DNA of 64,000 bases from Aurelia coerulea (Eukaryota; Cnidaria; Scyphozoa; Semaeostomeae; Ulmaridae), in NCBI GenBank assembly GCA_039566865.1, contig CM076961.1, forward strand, positions 12,857,501 through 12,921,500, written 5' to 3'. The first letter of the stretch is position 1, and every line of letters starts with the position of its first letter. Positions 10,787 to 23,423 of the stretch are shown piece after piece. The notes below the pieces were generated by a model. It was not told the origin of the DNA. It was given only the letters and a program-made list of their open reading frames with translations, and did not search any database. The position numbers were made by a program, and so were the translations under genes.

Positions 10787-11410
10787 GTTGAGATAGGCAT
10801 GAATGTACGATTTTTGGACGAAAAAATTCAAATGGCACCTTTCATGTTGCCATAAGAACCAAAGAATAACCGAAATTTTGCAAAAATGGTACACGCAAAA
10901 GTATTTTTCATTTTCTACTTGTTAAAGTTATCTCAATGAAATTAACTGGACTTTATGCAAGTATGTACAATGCCTGCCAAAAGTCCTTGGAACACTTCGG
11001 CCATTTCTTGACAATCTGCAGTTCTAACCATAGCGATTAGGTTTAAACACCCCCGAAACAATGTTGATTTGCAAGGTTATTGTCCTAGCATTCCATCAGA
11101 ATCACGAATCGTCCCGCCATCCCCATTTCATCATCACGGAACAGCATCGTTCTGAGGTGAAGAGGGGGAATTTGCAAAAAAGGCAACAATAGCAAAGGTG
11201 CTCCAAGACTTTTGGCAGGCATTGTAGGTGGTGAAAATGAACCTAAATCTTTTCAAGGAGGTTGACTGGTTTTCCAGATTTTGTATGATGAAATTTTGAT
11301 GGAAAAATTTTGACATCAGGGTCTTAATCCCCTTGTGCTTAGCCAATTGTAAAAGCAGAGGTTCATTTTGAAGCCCCATCGTCGTTGAACATTTTGACCA
11401 AATTTCATCA
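10787..11410. repeat. Right segment of long repeat, copy A
   Basis: Matches 12650-13113 of copy B. It includes a full-length Tc1-type MITE (10968-11224) that is truncated in copy B, so that MITE was there before the two copies separated. Confidence 0.75.
10968..11224. mobile_element. Tc1/mariner-type MITE, copy 1
   Basis: 257 bp with terminal inverted repeats CAATGCCTGCCAAAAGTC / GACTTTTGGCAGGCATTG, flanked by TA on both sides (10966-10967 and 11225-11226). The same family occurs at 12826 (truncated) and 43629-43894. Non-coding. Confidence 0.85.
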
Positions 11411-11670
11411 AACAGCACAACAGTACCGTCCGAACCTTTGAATACTGCCGTAATTCTTTAAAAAAGATTAGATATCATATAATTTCATACCGAAGAGCAA
11501 CAACTTGTTATGTAAACTACCGAGCTTTTTGAAACAAAATTCCTATAAATGTGCTAAGTGTACTGTTGATTTTTCTTATGTAAAAACTTTCTTTTCAACA
11601 TAACGTGGATTTTTCGAGGTTTTAAAGGGCATGGTTTCAAAAATTTACCCACCACCCCGAACCCCAATAG

Positions 11671-13113
11671 ACTAGGCTTGCCGCGCGTCGCCTACGGCGC
11701 CGCGCTGGCCCGCCGTCGTATTTGTCATTCAGGTGAATGGACAGTTGAATTTAGTGCGCCGGTGACAGAGGGATAAAATATATATATACATCTTTTTTTT
11801 TATTCCATAATACATCGGTCTCAAAAGAATACTTGTGTGTGAAGAGGGACATAAGTATAATTTGGGAGTATCTTTGAACACCAAGGCCAAATGTTGATAC
11901 TTTGTTAAGAAGAGCTATTTAGCGTTACAAATCAATGCAGCCAGTTTGTGGCGTATTCCACTCTCCAAGGGGCTCTGTTGTATTTATTTGAAAATTGAAA
12001 GCAAGAGGGAGCCGATGAGAGAACGAACAACAGTTGTTTTGCTTTGAATTATATCCCTGCTGTGCTTTCTATTTTGCAAACTTAGTACACACCCTCTACA
12101 CGGCATCTATTTTTCCTTTTCTCTTTTCATTTTGCATTGCTCTTTCCACTCTTTATAAACTATTACCATGAAAACTTAACTGTATACTTACCGTAAAAGC
12201 TCTATTAAGCCCCCCCTCTCTATTAAGCCCTCCTCTCTAATAAGCCCCTCCCCTCTGAGCCAAAATTTGAATAAGCCCTCTCTGTATTAAGCCCCCCCCC
12301 CCTGTTATATAAAATTGTAGTGGCTACCAAAGATTTCCCATTTATTGACCTAGATAAGCTTGCATGTTAATTCTGATGTGGTTTGAGAGAAAACTGTGTC
12401 GAATTTATGTATTTGACTCGTAAAATTGTATATTGTATCCGCAAAATACGGTGTAAATGATCAAAAAAGCTGTCATCTGTATCCCCGTCATTTGATTTTG
12501 TGAATAAGCCCCCCTATATAATAAGCCCCTCTCTAATATGCCCCCCTGTGGAGGGCCCGAAATTAAATAAGCCTCCTGGGTGCTTAAGGTAGCATCATCC
12601 GGGTCATAAAATTACTATGAATATGGGTATATAACCAAGTTGAGATGGTAGATAGGCATGATTGTAAGCTTTTTGGACTGAAAAGTTCAAAATGGCACCT
12701 TTCATGTTGCCATAGCAACCAAAAATAGACGAAATTTTGCAAAAAATGGTACACGGAAAAGTACTTTCATTCTCTACTGATTAAAGTTATCTCAATAAAT
12801 TAGCTGGACTTCATGCAAGTATGTACAATGTCTGCCAAAAGTCCTTGGAACCATTTCTTGACAATCCGCAGCTCTAAGCATAGCGATTAGGTGTAAACAC
12901 GCCCTCGCCCCCGAAACAATCTTGATTTGCAAGGTTATTGTCCTAGCACTCCATTAGAGTCGCGAATCGTCCTGCCATCACCATTTGTATGATTAAATTT
13001 TGATGGCAAAAAATGTAGACATAAGGATCTTAATCCCCTTGTGCTTAGCCAATGTAAAAGCAGAGGTTCATTTTGAAGCTCCATCTTCGGCAAACATTTT
13101 GACAAAATTTCAT
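11671..13113. repeat. Long repeat, copy B
   Basis: Second, shorter copy of the repeat beginning at 2474. Order: GC-rich block 11671-11885, AT-rich middle 11922-12310, extra AAGCCCC-rich insert 12310-12575, then 12580-13113. It lacks both LINEs and the hAT element found in copy A. It carries only the left part of the Tc1-type MITE (12826 to about 12986). Either a tandem segmental duplication or two insertions of one repeat family. Confidence 0.75.
12826..12986. mobile_element. Tc1/mariner-type MITE, copy 2, right end deleted
   Basis: Starts CAATGTCTGCCAAAAGTCC after TA. It follows copy 1 until about 12986, then jumps to sequence matching 11284 onward, outside the MITE. The right inverted repeat is gone. 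Confidence 0.75.
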
Positions 13114-13523
13114 TTAAATATCTCTTATGGTTTGGAAATTAAAAATATATCCATTACACAGATTTAGCGAAAATCGCATTTCCAGGAAATTGACTTCAAA
13201 GTTCATGAAAATGATAGTAATCAAATAGTTGAAATTTGCTAGGCCAATAACTTTCAGCCTCTAAAATCATTTTCTTGTCATTGTTGGACTGCCCTTTACT
13301 CCTAAATTTGTTTGTTGAAAGTTTTGAGGCTCATTTCTTGTTATTTTCTGCAACTATATTCTGGTGCTGTCAAAGTAAACCAATGTTTTTATGTGAAATG
13401 TTTTTGTGCTACTTCACAATTTCTAAGGGATTTTTTCACTGCGTCAACACTCATATCAAAGTTTGCAATAACATCATAAACACCAACTGAAACATAAATT
13501 TTCCAGTAAAAGTAGATTTTGAA
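13114..13523. other. Unannotated AT-rich stretch
   Basis: No gene or repeat recognised. The 71-codon frame at 13275-13490 has no features supporting coding. Confidence 0.4.
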
Positions 13524-14013
13524 ATCTATCCCAAATAATCCTGCAATTTGATTTTATATCCATTCGCGGAGAACGATTTGTCACTTCCAAATTAGCTTCA
13601 AAAATACTGCAGCTTTGAAGAATTACGCTCTGCTTAGATTAATTGTTGTTTGTAGAAACGCAGTTTCATAAAGCAGACATTCCCTGCCCTTGGAAATCTT
13701 TGACCGAAAACTGCAACAAACATCAATATGAAACAGTCTTGTTGACTTCAAATTTCCTTTTCATGTCATCTATCCCAAATAATCCTGCAATTTGATTTTA
13801 TATCCATTCGCGGAGAACGATTTGTCACTTCCAAATTAGCTTCAAAAATACTGCAGCTTTGAAGAATTACTCTCTGCTTCAATTAGATTAATTGTTGTTT
13901 GTAGAAACGCAGTTTCATAAAGCAGACATTCCCTGCCCTTGGAAATCTTCGACCGAAAACTGCAACAAACATCAATATGAAACAGTCTTGTTGACTTCAA
14001 ATTTCCTTTTCAT
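13524..14013. repeat. Tandem duplication, 244-bp unit x2
   Basis: Unit 13524-13767 is repeated at 13768-14013 with very few differences: one substitution and a short indel near CTCTGCTT(CAA)TTAGATT. Both start ATCTATCCCAAATAATCC. Near-identity indicates a recent duplication. Non-coding. Confidence 0.9.
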
Positions 14014-15511
14014 GCCAGTGTTACCACGGCAAACTCTTTGTGGCATATAACCAGCAACCAGCAAATCAATTTTTCTTCCATATAACCACACCACGCAAAA
14101 CAGATGAGTAATCTGGGTGGGAGAACATTTAGGCAAACTTTTTACATCCATCATTTAACATTTGATTCATTTCTAAGTTTCAAATCTATCTTAATTTCTA
14201 CCTGATTGGAACCCCCTCTCTAGACCCTCGTTTCTGCAATGTTAATGAAGGGAAATGATCTTTCAAGTGTTTATCTGGCGGATTTAGGCCTGGGCTATGC
14301 TCTTGGAAAATGTGGATCTTCTCTTCTGGAGGGATGGGCCACCTAAGCAGGGCCTACGTCACTTTGAAAACTCTTGACCCGATTCTGAAGCCGTAGAAGA
14401 GGGCTTTCTCTCTTCTTCCTGGCAATTTGATTTATCAAACATCACTTCCATCTTTCTTGATGCACTGGTTACCAGAAAACTTGCGCGTTAAAGTTCCAAA
14501 TGTAAAAACAGCATTGCAATCTTGGCTCTTTCATTAATAGCATGTTGCACGGTGATTCCAATAAGTGTCTCAGTGTTGTAATAGTTGCCCTGTTAGCTAT
14601 GGTAAAGCTTAATTGGGTTTTGTTGTAGCTAAGATTCTCACTTTCAATTTGACTGGACTTGTTCTTAAAATTTATCCCATACCTACTCTTGTTCTTAAAG
14701 GGTCTGTTTCATCCAGCATGCCTTGCACGTGCCGTCTGTTGATGTTCCTTTGTTGTCCACCATTTTCATGGCCCATGAAAATGGCGGTTCTTAAATTTAC
14801 CGTCTCCGACTTTCGAAACGAAGTTTTTTGAATTATAACAATCACGGAAGCTTCTTATGTACGACTTTTCATTAACTAAACTAAAAGAGTTTCAATACTG
14901 CATCTCCTGAATTCTTGAAGAAATGGTTCTGCATTAATAAATTTCATAGTGGACATATCCGTTTCCCTCCTCTGCGGCCTGTGAAAGCAAATAGAAACTC
15001 AGAACTCAGAGAAGAAAAGCAACGGCAACCAGAGCTACCGGGGAGAAGTATGAGTGCTATTGCAAGGAACAATAAATGGCTTTCCTACCTATCAATCATT
15101 TTAAGCAGGTCCCCAAATGTTGCATCACTGATTAAAATGTGATGGCTCATCGATTTTTCAACCTTTGAGATGACGAATCAACAGGAATTCTTGACGTCAC
15201 GTAAGTGATCTTGCCACCGGGTGCCCTGAGTATCAGAGCATTCTCTTGGGCCTAAGCCGCCATAATGGTGCAACTGTGTGCTGCATGAGCTCAAGATATG
15301 TCGCATGGTCGAACCTCGTTTTCATCAGGCATCTTGAAAGCATTGCAATTCATCGCAATGGCTCCTTTACCAACCTTCCTCATTCCAAAAAGATGGGCTT
15401 TTAAATGTAGGCCGCTCCGACCACTCTGCATTAACATTGATATTATAGGGAGATGAAATCAAAATTTGTCCCAAGATTAAAGGAAAAAGAGAGGAAGAGT
15501 AGAGGATCATA
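14014..15511. other. Unannotated stretch
   Basis: I see no gene. The only structure noted is a 25-bp near-perfect palindrome at 14758-14782 (12-bp arms CCATTTTCATGG, one-base spacer). Confidence 0.4.
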
Positions 15512-16497
15512 TATGGCTGCCCATTTGTAGCAATATCTAAACCTTTCACATTTATATTCAAACTAACATATTCACATTTAAACCATGTCAATTTGTAGTC
15601 AAACCAATACATTTACAGTTAAACCAACACATGCAAATTTAAACCTTCCGACAGTTATATTTAAACTTTTACATTTAAACCTTCCTTCAGTTATGTTTAC
15701 AATGTCATTATTTAAACCATCCTACATTTATATTTAAACCTTTCTACATTTATATTTAAACTTTTCTATTTAAACCTTTCTACATTTATATTTAAACTTT
15801 TATATTTAAAATTCCTGGACTGAGCGCGGTCCGTATTGCAAACGAGGCTCTCGTATTATTCACAGAGAGCGTGCGAATTTTATTTAGGCCCTTGTGAGAG
15901 AAAATAGAAATGGATGAAGGAGAAAAAGAAAGGATTGTTCGCGCTGCAGCTTTGCTCCAGGAAGCGTCTTCGCTGCTAACGACAACATGATCAACACCGA
16001 CAGCTTACACCTGGCAGGTGCAGATTAAATCAGATGCTGCACTCGTACTGGGCCTTGACCTGGCAGAGGTGGAAGCTGTCGGTGTTGATCGTGTTGTCGT
16101 TAGCAGCGAAGACGCTTCCTGGAGCAAAGCTGCAGCGCGAACAATCCTTTCTTTTTCTCCATCATCCATTTCTATTTTCTCTCACAAGGGCCTAAATAAA
16201 ATTCGCACGCTCTGTGAATTCGCACGCTCGAGAGCCTCGTTTGCAATACGGACCGCGCTCAGTCCCAGGAATTTTAAATATAAAAATTTAAATATAAATG
16301 TAGAAAGGTTTAAATATAAATGTAAGATGGTTTAAATAATGACATTGTAAACATCTGTAGGAAGGTTTAAATTTACATGTGTTGGTTTAACTGTAAATGT
16401 ATTGGTTTCACTACAAATTGACATAGTTTAAATGTGAATGTGTTAGTTTGAATATAAATGTGAAAGGTTTAAATATTGCTACAAATGGGCAGCCATA
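15512..16497. mobile_element. Large foldback element with gene-like arms
   Basis: Two arms of over 420 bp in opposite orientation (about 15512-16002 and 16070-16497). The ends are TATGGCTGCCCATTTG and its complement. Both sides are flanked by ATCATA (15506-15511, 16498-16503), a likely 6-bp target duplication. The outer arms contain many units of the type AAACCTTTCTACATTTATATTT. The inner arms carry a GC-richer segment encoding MDEGEKERIVRAAALLQEA on the plus strand at 15910 and the same peptide, one residue changed, on the minus strand from about 16170. That segment looks like a captured 5' exon. Superfamily unknown. Confidence 0.75.
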
Positions 16498-16556
16498 ATC
16501 ATACTCATAGTATTCAAAAATTTTGCTTCATATTGTAAAAACTATTTCCCTTAGGG

Positions 16557-17086
16557 GTCAGTCATTTATAACTCTGGGTACCGGGGCGGGCTAGAATTGC
16601 TAAGCTAGCTAAGAGTTTTTAAACCCCTTCCAATTATCCCAAAAAATATTTAGAGCCCAATTGAAAATTAGGAAAAGATTTCATACCCTACGACTGGCCA
16701 TCTATCAAACTATTTTCAGATAACCACATCACAGAAGTTCTGTTTTGTAAAAGAGATAAAAAAGACGAAAGGCACTGCTATTTGAACTTAATGAAGTACT
16801 ACCTTGGAAGGCCAGTGAGCTGGAATTTTATACAAATGGGGTACAATGGATGATTTGAAGGCCGTCATTAAGAAGCTAGCTAGAGTTGCAGTTGTGCGAG
16901 GATATGGCATTCCATACGCCTTATCGTGTCATTGAAGTAATTTTCTGGAGAATCTACCATTAAAGTTTTCGTACCCCCTCTAAAATTTCCAAAAGAAGTT
17001 TCATACCCCCCAATTTTCCTTGGGATAGTTTTCATATCCCCACCAATTCTAACCCGCCCCGGTACCCAGAGTTATAAATGACTAAC
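16557..17086. mobile_element. MITE, probable hAT type
   Basis: About 530 bp with inverted ends G(T/C)(T/C)AGTCATTTATAAC continuing into CTCTGGGTACCGGGGCGG on both sides. Flanking 8-mers CCCTTAGG and CTCTTATG agree at 6 of 8 positions, a plausible decayed hAT duplication. Non-coding. Confidence 0.7.
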
Positions 17087-17277
17087 CTCTTATGAAAGCT
17101 TTCCAAAAGGGCGATACCCCTCTAGTTGTTAATTAATCAACGAATGAAAGAAACAGTCAGTCGTTATCGCATCCCTCAACCATAAAAGCCCATTCCTTGT
17201 TCGATTCACAAACTTTTTAGAATAAAAATCTCTTTCATTGGAGACCCCCTTCGAAGCGCTCCGTGGTAGCGAGCATA

Positions 17278-17720
17278 CAGTAAGAACCCGCAAAATAGAA
17301 ACCAGTTTTTTCAAAACAGCCTGTTGGGTTTCTTGTTAAAGGGCATTAATCGGCAAACAGGCTGAAATGTTTCTTATCACATGGTTAAGAAACCTTCAAA
17401 TCTTTAAAGAAACCCCAAAGCAAACGCTATCAAATCAAACAGTATGTTCTTGTTACGTAGCATTCTCTCCAAATTTGGTCAATCATAGCATGCATGCGAA
17501 GTATACTGTAGATGGAGATGCTTTTTTGCATGAAATCTCTAAAAAATATTTAGCACCTGATTTTCACAAAAATTACTAAATATGAAATTTTTTGGGATCC
17601 TCCTATAGGAAACCTTCCAAGAATCAGGCTAAGAAGTTTCTCATATGAGGGCATCATTTCTCAAAAAAATCTGCCTGAGGTTTCTTATAGAGTGGTTTCT
17701 ATTTTGCTGGGTTCTTACTG
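17278..17720. mobile_element. MITE with TA target duplication
   Basis: 443 bp, inverted ends CAGTAAGAACCC(A)GCAAAATAG, flanked by TA at 17276-17277 and 17721-17722. Tc1/mariner-like by target site. The interior is non-coding. Confidence 0.85.
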
Positions 17721-17722
17721 TA

Positions 17723-19330
17723 TCTGTTCCCCTCCTCTAGGATGGGCGAAATTAAATGAGAAACTCTGAGTAAGACATGACTCTCTTTGCCCTTATGTCC
17801 CCTCTTCTGCCTCCGCCTGCGGTATCTCTGGAGAAAGGAACTAATTTGAAAATAAACGAAATGTTAGAAGATCGTTTCTTTTAGCTCTATGCCCCTGCGA
17901 AGAAATTTGCAATCCCATTTGAGCCGCCGCCCCCTGAAGCCTTCCTTGGGAAGGAAGAAATCAATGATATTTTCTGTTGGATTTCTTTGCAGGCCTTCGA
18001 GGGCCTTGGCCTAGACTTATGGCGTGATTCCTTGCATTCGTTCTATGTTTTGTAACTGCACGAAGCGAAGCGTAGCGTCCATTTAGAGATAAATGCCAGG
18101 AAAGCTGTTCCTTTTGGCTAGCAGTTTGCAGACTAATTACAATGAGTCCGAGTTACCTTTGATGAAAGCAAGACTGTCAAAACAATTCCATATAGATAAC
18201 TGCCATGATGTTATAAGTCTTATCAGATGTCCACTGTGAAGGCCTGATGTTGTCTTGGGACAGAACAAAAGCTCTGCAATGCGTCATTCGAAAGGAATTT
18301 ATACTGAAAACAATAATGACTACACTCAAATTCAATCAGCTCGTTCTAATTGCTTCAAAATTTAACAATGCTCAAATGTTATGGTTGAATGAACGACAGA
18401 CTCACGACCGTTTTGAAAGCCATTACGACGAAAGCCCTAATATTTCAATGTCAAGTGTATAATCCGGAGCAGTGGAACAATAGGAACCTTCGAATTTCAG
18501 TCCCTTGCACCTTTGCATGATCTCCCTTTCCCATTGGAAGCCCCCATTAAAATTCCCCTGTTCTCTCCTCTCGAGCCAACAATATTTTAGCTGGAAAAAG
18601 AAGCCGATCTATGAAACTCTGCCCTTACCCTTTCAAAAGAAAAAGTGGGAGTACGACACAGCTCCAATGTATAATTGGTCCGCCAATTATGATATGTCTA
18701 AAGATCATTCCCTTGTACACAGAAAACTGAAAGGGATTCCGCCAATCCTTTGATGTTACCGAATTCGCCCCTTACCCTGATTTGGGGGCGAATTTGAGAA
18801 AACGAAATCTCTATTGCACCCCGTAGAGGGAAGACGAAGATATTTGGAAAGTTTCGCGAGGATCAGCGCAACGGTGCTCGAGTTTTACGCCACACAAAAT
18901 TCGCTTCACGTTTTAATAATATAGATATCATACAATCAGATAGTTGCTTAGCAGCATAACCATAAACGTTATCAATTAAGTATTTGCAAAGTTGTGTAAT
19001 AGTTACGTTAGAAACAATTTTATCAACAAAAGAGCAATTGCGTATCCCTGTGCTCCTTTTGTAATAGTCGAACTTGCATTGTTTGTTTCAACTTATTTTA
19101 ATTCGATATTTTCTATAGCTATTACATGCAATGAAATAACTAATCTAAATCGAATATATACATAAGTAAACTAAACACTATAATAAAAGTAAACATTAAA
19201 CAATTTGTTTGCATGTTATCATTCTATTTTGTACACATCTACATATAAATATACACATATATGATACATTTGATACACTGGCAATATTTCAGTTCGACTT
19301 AGTACATTAGATACATTAGATACAGGGCAT
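17723..19330. other. Unannotated stretch
   Basis: No gene recognised. At 18757-18797 a short hairpin pairs GAATTCGCCCC with GGGGGCGAATTT. 19100-19330 is very AT-rich with repeated ATACATT/ATACATTAG motifs. Confidence 0.4.
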
Positions 19331-19334
19331 TGTT

Positions 19335-19790
19335 TAGCCATTTTCAAATCGGCAAGCATTACACTGACACTCTGGTCCATCCCAGCTTTTTATCAAACGT
19401 TTAAATATGGTCAAATTTTCGGCTGTTTTGAAATCATTGGATAATTCATTCCAAATTTTTGGTCCAAGTGATCTATAGCTATTTGATCCAAAAGTCACTT
19501 GATTTGGTCTTTAATGTACTAAGTCAAATTGGTTCCTGGAGGACCTGCCCTCAGATTTAAATTGAAATATATCTGTCATGAAATGAGGGTTCAGATCATG
19601 CATTGTTTTAGGTATATATCTCGATACAAATTGTTCTCAGGCGATTGATTGCATGACTTAGAGCTCTTTGAACCTCGACAAATAATCCAACTTATGCGAA
19701 TCCGACAAACGCGTTGGGACAGATGTTTGCCGACTTTAGAATCAAGGCCCCAAGAAGAACAATTACTCTTCATTACTCTTCAATCAGAGC
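19335..19790 (-). pseudogene. LINE ORF2 C-terminal fragment
   Basis: Minus-strand translation over about 19340-19610 gives a LINE C-terminus: SYRSLGPKIWNELSNDFK, a TAENLTIFKRLIKSWDG stretch, then a cysteine cluster ECQCNAC. The frame is broken by stops further upstream. The cysteine cluster after IFK...W is common in CR1/L2-like LINEs. Decayed and non-functional. Confidence 0.65.
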
Positions 19791-19869
19791 TGTTTCCATA
19801 TAGATGATAACTGCATTTTTAACTGGTTATACACAAATGCGGTGATCTTAAGTAACAAAGTCGATGAGT

Positions 19870-20410
19870 TAAAAGCTTGACTGTACCAATCGAGGGATGA
19901 TATATGTGCAGTAAATGAGATTCCACCAAAATCTAGTAGTAGTATCTGGATAGATCAACATTACCACAAAAAAGGTTATCAAAGCTATTCAAACCTCAAT
20001 CGTGCAACTTCGAAAAGCGTTGCTTTGTATATAAATGATTCTTTACAGTACAGATGATAGAATGTGAAAACTCATTGGTCGGATCAGTTTTCGTAGAAAT
20101 AAGATTGAACAATAATATGAACGTCATTTGTGGAGCAATATACAGAAGCCCTTCAATAGGCAATCATGAATCTGTAGGAAATCTGATGCGATTTGTTTGC
20201 AGCAAGAACTCATGTGGCAGAATATTTCTCTTCGGTGTCTTCAACTATCCTGAAATAGACTGAAATGATCATTTCACATATGAAGACCATACACATCCTG
20301 CTAATCAGTTCCTTGAAACGATCGATGATTGCTTTCTTCGACAATGTATTGACAAACCAACACGCAATCCAGTGGATCAATCATCTAATTGTTTAGAAAT
20401 GTGTTAAGAT
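19870..20410 (+). pseudogene. LINE endonuclease fragment, decayed
   Basis: Frame 20054-20263 plus flanking pieces read as an APE-type LINE endonuclease. Motifs are VALYINDSLQYR upstream (in another frame, before a stop), then VEIRLNNNMNVICGAIYRSP, the metal-site strand LFGVFNYPEID (usual GDFN changed to GVFN), and QFLETIDDCFLRQCIDKPTR after another stop. The catalytic Asp is lost and several stops are present. It is a different family from the LINE at 4275-8666. Confidence 0.75.
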
Positions 20411-21888
20411 GTTTGTCCTCATATCAGAGAGTTCTTTAGAAAAGTTACACTTTGGAAAAATTCCTTGCAATATTACCTTATATAGCCTCATGAGCAATAC
20501 ACTTACTTTTCTTGATTTCTGTACGAGAAAGGTTGGGAGCTGACAAATGAATTGGGTCTACTTCAAAATAAGTACTTCATCAAATAGTATTTATGTTATC
20601 TATAATTCAAGGGCTCAGAGGCGCAAAGGAGCAGCCCGAGCACTAAATAATGTAGTTATATATTACCAAAATGTTACCAAATTTCTAAAGTTAAAACTGT
20701 ATTTTTATCAGAAAATCTCTTTAATGGCAAACAAAGGACATTTAAGCCCCCATACAAGGAGTTCATTGAGGTTTGATTTATAAATGAACGTTGGCACAAA
20801 AAACCTATTGGAGAGGATGGCTGAAATTGCATGTTTGGATGAACACTTAGTAACAGATGATGGTGCTGTAGATTATGTCCGTTTTATAAGATTGTTAACA
20901 ATCAAGCTCTTCACTATTTGCGTGATTATATTCCAGATTACATTTAATACAACGTACCACATACATAGATTCTGAAAACGATTTCTGACGAATAACAACT
21001 CATAGCTCGAGAAACCATAGAGATTTCTGTGTGAAATTTTGACACCGTCATCTCTAACACAAGAAGTGAGTTTTCAGCTATCTATGCAAGGGTGTTAGGA
21101 CACGAATGTTTTGATTACGTATTTATTTACATTATTTTGATTTTTGTCTTGTTTTTCTGTCTTGTTTTCTTCTCTGTTTCCTCTTCAACTGATGTGTGCA
21201 ACTGAACGGTTTATTAGGCCCAAATGCCTCGTGTTACTTGAATATATCTTCCTTGTATTCCTGTGTCTTAGCGTGCCTTCGCAGAAGAAAGGCTTTAAAC
21301 CACAATGCCATATTAAATACTTATGGGAGAGCCATCACCGCGAACTCTCATAAAGCCTTTTCGTCCAATGCGTGAAACTTTTTGACGACGTCTGCCCGGG
21401 CAGACTTCACCAGTCATGTGATAGGTTTTTGCTTTCGAGCTTGGATTTCAGGAGGTTTCAACTGGAGGGTTTCAGTGCGCGGGGAATTTTGAATTGTATC
21501 CAACGCATAATAGGAGCCACATGTGTGCTATGAGGTTTCGGCAATGACGATCTGGTAGCGATAAATATGGAGAATTTGAACAAATATGAGTTTGATAGCA
21601 TGCAAGCTGCGAGAGCAATACCATTCACGGCCAATCAGGAAGTGTTAGGCTGCCTAAGAAATTTTGCCTGCTCAAGTGAATTACTCTGCAAATACAAAGC
21701 CAATTTGGACATGCAAGGTTACAAAATCTAAGTTGAGATCTCATTCATACCATAAACTGAAAATGAAAATATTTTGATACAATGCTCTTTCACAGGAAGT
21801 GTTCAAACGCCCATACTTTTTTGGGACACCCGGTAAAGATTCTCGACTAGCTGTATGGAACGGGTTTAGGAATATACTATAAAAATAG
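20411..21888. other. Unannotated stretch
   Basis: No supported gene. At 21815-21832 the sequence TTTTTTGGGACACCCGGTA looks like the right terminus of a mariner-type element; the partner end was not found. Confidence 0.4.
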
Positions 21889-23340
21889 TTACAATATATC
21901 TAAGATATCATATTGGTTGCAATTTACAGAAGAAAAGATGAATGCAAAACAGAAACATTTCCTGAATAGTTTTTTTAAACGACTGAGCTTTACCGCTTGC
22001 TTTGACTCAGCTGAGAGGTTTTTCCAATATTTTACTCCTCTGAATGAAAAAAATCTTTGACCATTTCCATTTTTCATCATTGGTAACTTTGAGTCAGTAG
22101 GAGTATTTCGGAGGGTGTGAAGGGAGCCTTGCGAGATTCTCGTGAAAAGTTCGGTCAAGTATTGAGGAGCAGGACCATTTAATGCCTTAAACACCATGAT
22201 ATTGGTCTCGGACCAATCAATTCTTTAATTGCTTGCAACCAAGACTTTTTATAAGGGGCACGGCTGAGGCATATTGTAGCAGCTCTGTTTTGGTGCGGCT
22301 TTTTCTGTGGAACTACAACAACCCCAAACAGTGCATCAATATCGAAAATGTGGTTCCATAATACTTCTGTACATATTAATCAAGGAAGTCGGAGGGCTCT
22401 TCGCATGTTTCAAAAAACGGATAGCTCTCGAAATTTTCGACGCTACATATTTAATGTATTCCTTTCAATGCAGGCTTTGATCAATTTGTACGCCAAGGCA
22501 TTTTGGTTTTTCAATTACCTTCTAAACTATCGTCCTTAATTATATGATCCAATTTTCCATTGGATATTTTTAGGGAATTCTGTTTAGATTTGGAGCAAAT
22601 GAGCATGGAGTGAGATTTCCCGACATTTTGCGATTATTTGTTCCCCTTTAACCAAGATTCAAGACTCTTGAAATCATTATTCATGGCCTCATTCAGCCGA
22701 ATGAAATCCTTAGATTCATAAGAAAGGCTGGTAATCGTCAGCATACATGGACACAGTTGAGCTTTGAATACCACATGGTAGATCATTGATGTAAACAAGG
22801 AAAAGAAGGGGACCAAGGCATGAGCCTTGCGGTGCACCAATTTCGATATGGTCAATTTCTGAGTCAATTCCACCAACCCGACAGAACTGTTCTCTGTTCG
22901 AAAGATATGATTCAAACCATTTTATTTCGCAGTGACAAATAGTTTTTCACAAAAGATCTTTTGTTCCTTTGTATCAAAAGCTTTCATGAGCTCGATAACA
23001 ACTGATCCTAGGTGTCCTGCGTCAAATTCCTTGTACCAATCATCCATATTTTAAGTAAACAGGATACAGTGGAAAAGAGTTCTCTAAAGCCAGACTGGCC
23101 CTTGTAGATAAGGCGATTTCTATTTAGATATTGGTACGATTGATTGAAAACTAGCTTTTCAAAGAGCTTCAATATGACGGGGAGGGCAGAAATAGGGCGA
23201 TGGTTTGATTTTTTATCCTGTTCGCCATCTTTGAAAATCAGTGTAACCCTGGCAGTCTTCCAGCTATTAGGAAATACACCGCTTTCTATAGATGTATTGA
23301 ACATGAGAACAAAACAATTCTCTATGAATGGCAAGGGTCA
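21889..23340 (-). pseudogene. Decayed LINE reverse transcriptase
   Basis: A minus-strand relic spread over three frames. 23334-23008 gives GVFPNSWKTARVTLIFKDG and HRPISALPVILKLFEKLVFNQ (RT N-terminus). 22915-22634 gives the fingers/palm region with LNEAMNNDFKSLESWLKGNK; the YADD site is disrupted. 22197-21889 gives GPAPQYLTELFTR and the C-terminal FFSFRGVKYWKNLSAESKQA. It resembles the plus-strand RT at 2680-3930 in order and wording, so it is probably the same clade, but it carries many frameshifts and stops. Confidence 0.8.
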
Positions 23341-23423
23341 GTTTCAGAAAATAGCTCGAGATACCATAGCTCGAGATACCATATGCACTTTCTGTGCGCT
23401 TTCTTTATTTTAGTGCTCGTTAA

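Noticed and set aside
16018..16335. 105-codon plus-strand ORF in the foldback element
   Set aside because: Opposite strand of the gene-like segment in the right arm; the MDDGEKERIV reading on the minus strand is the more convincing one.
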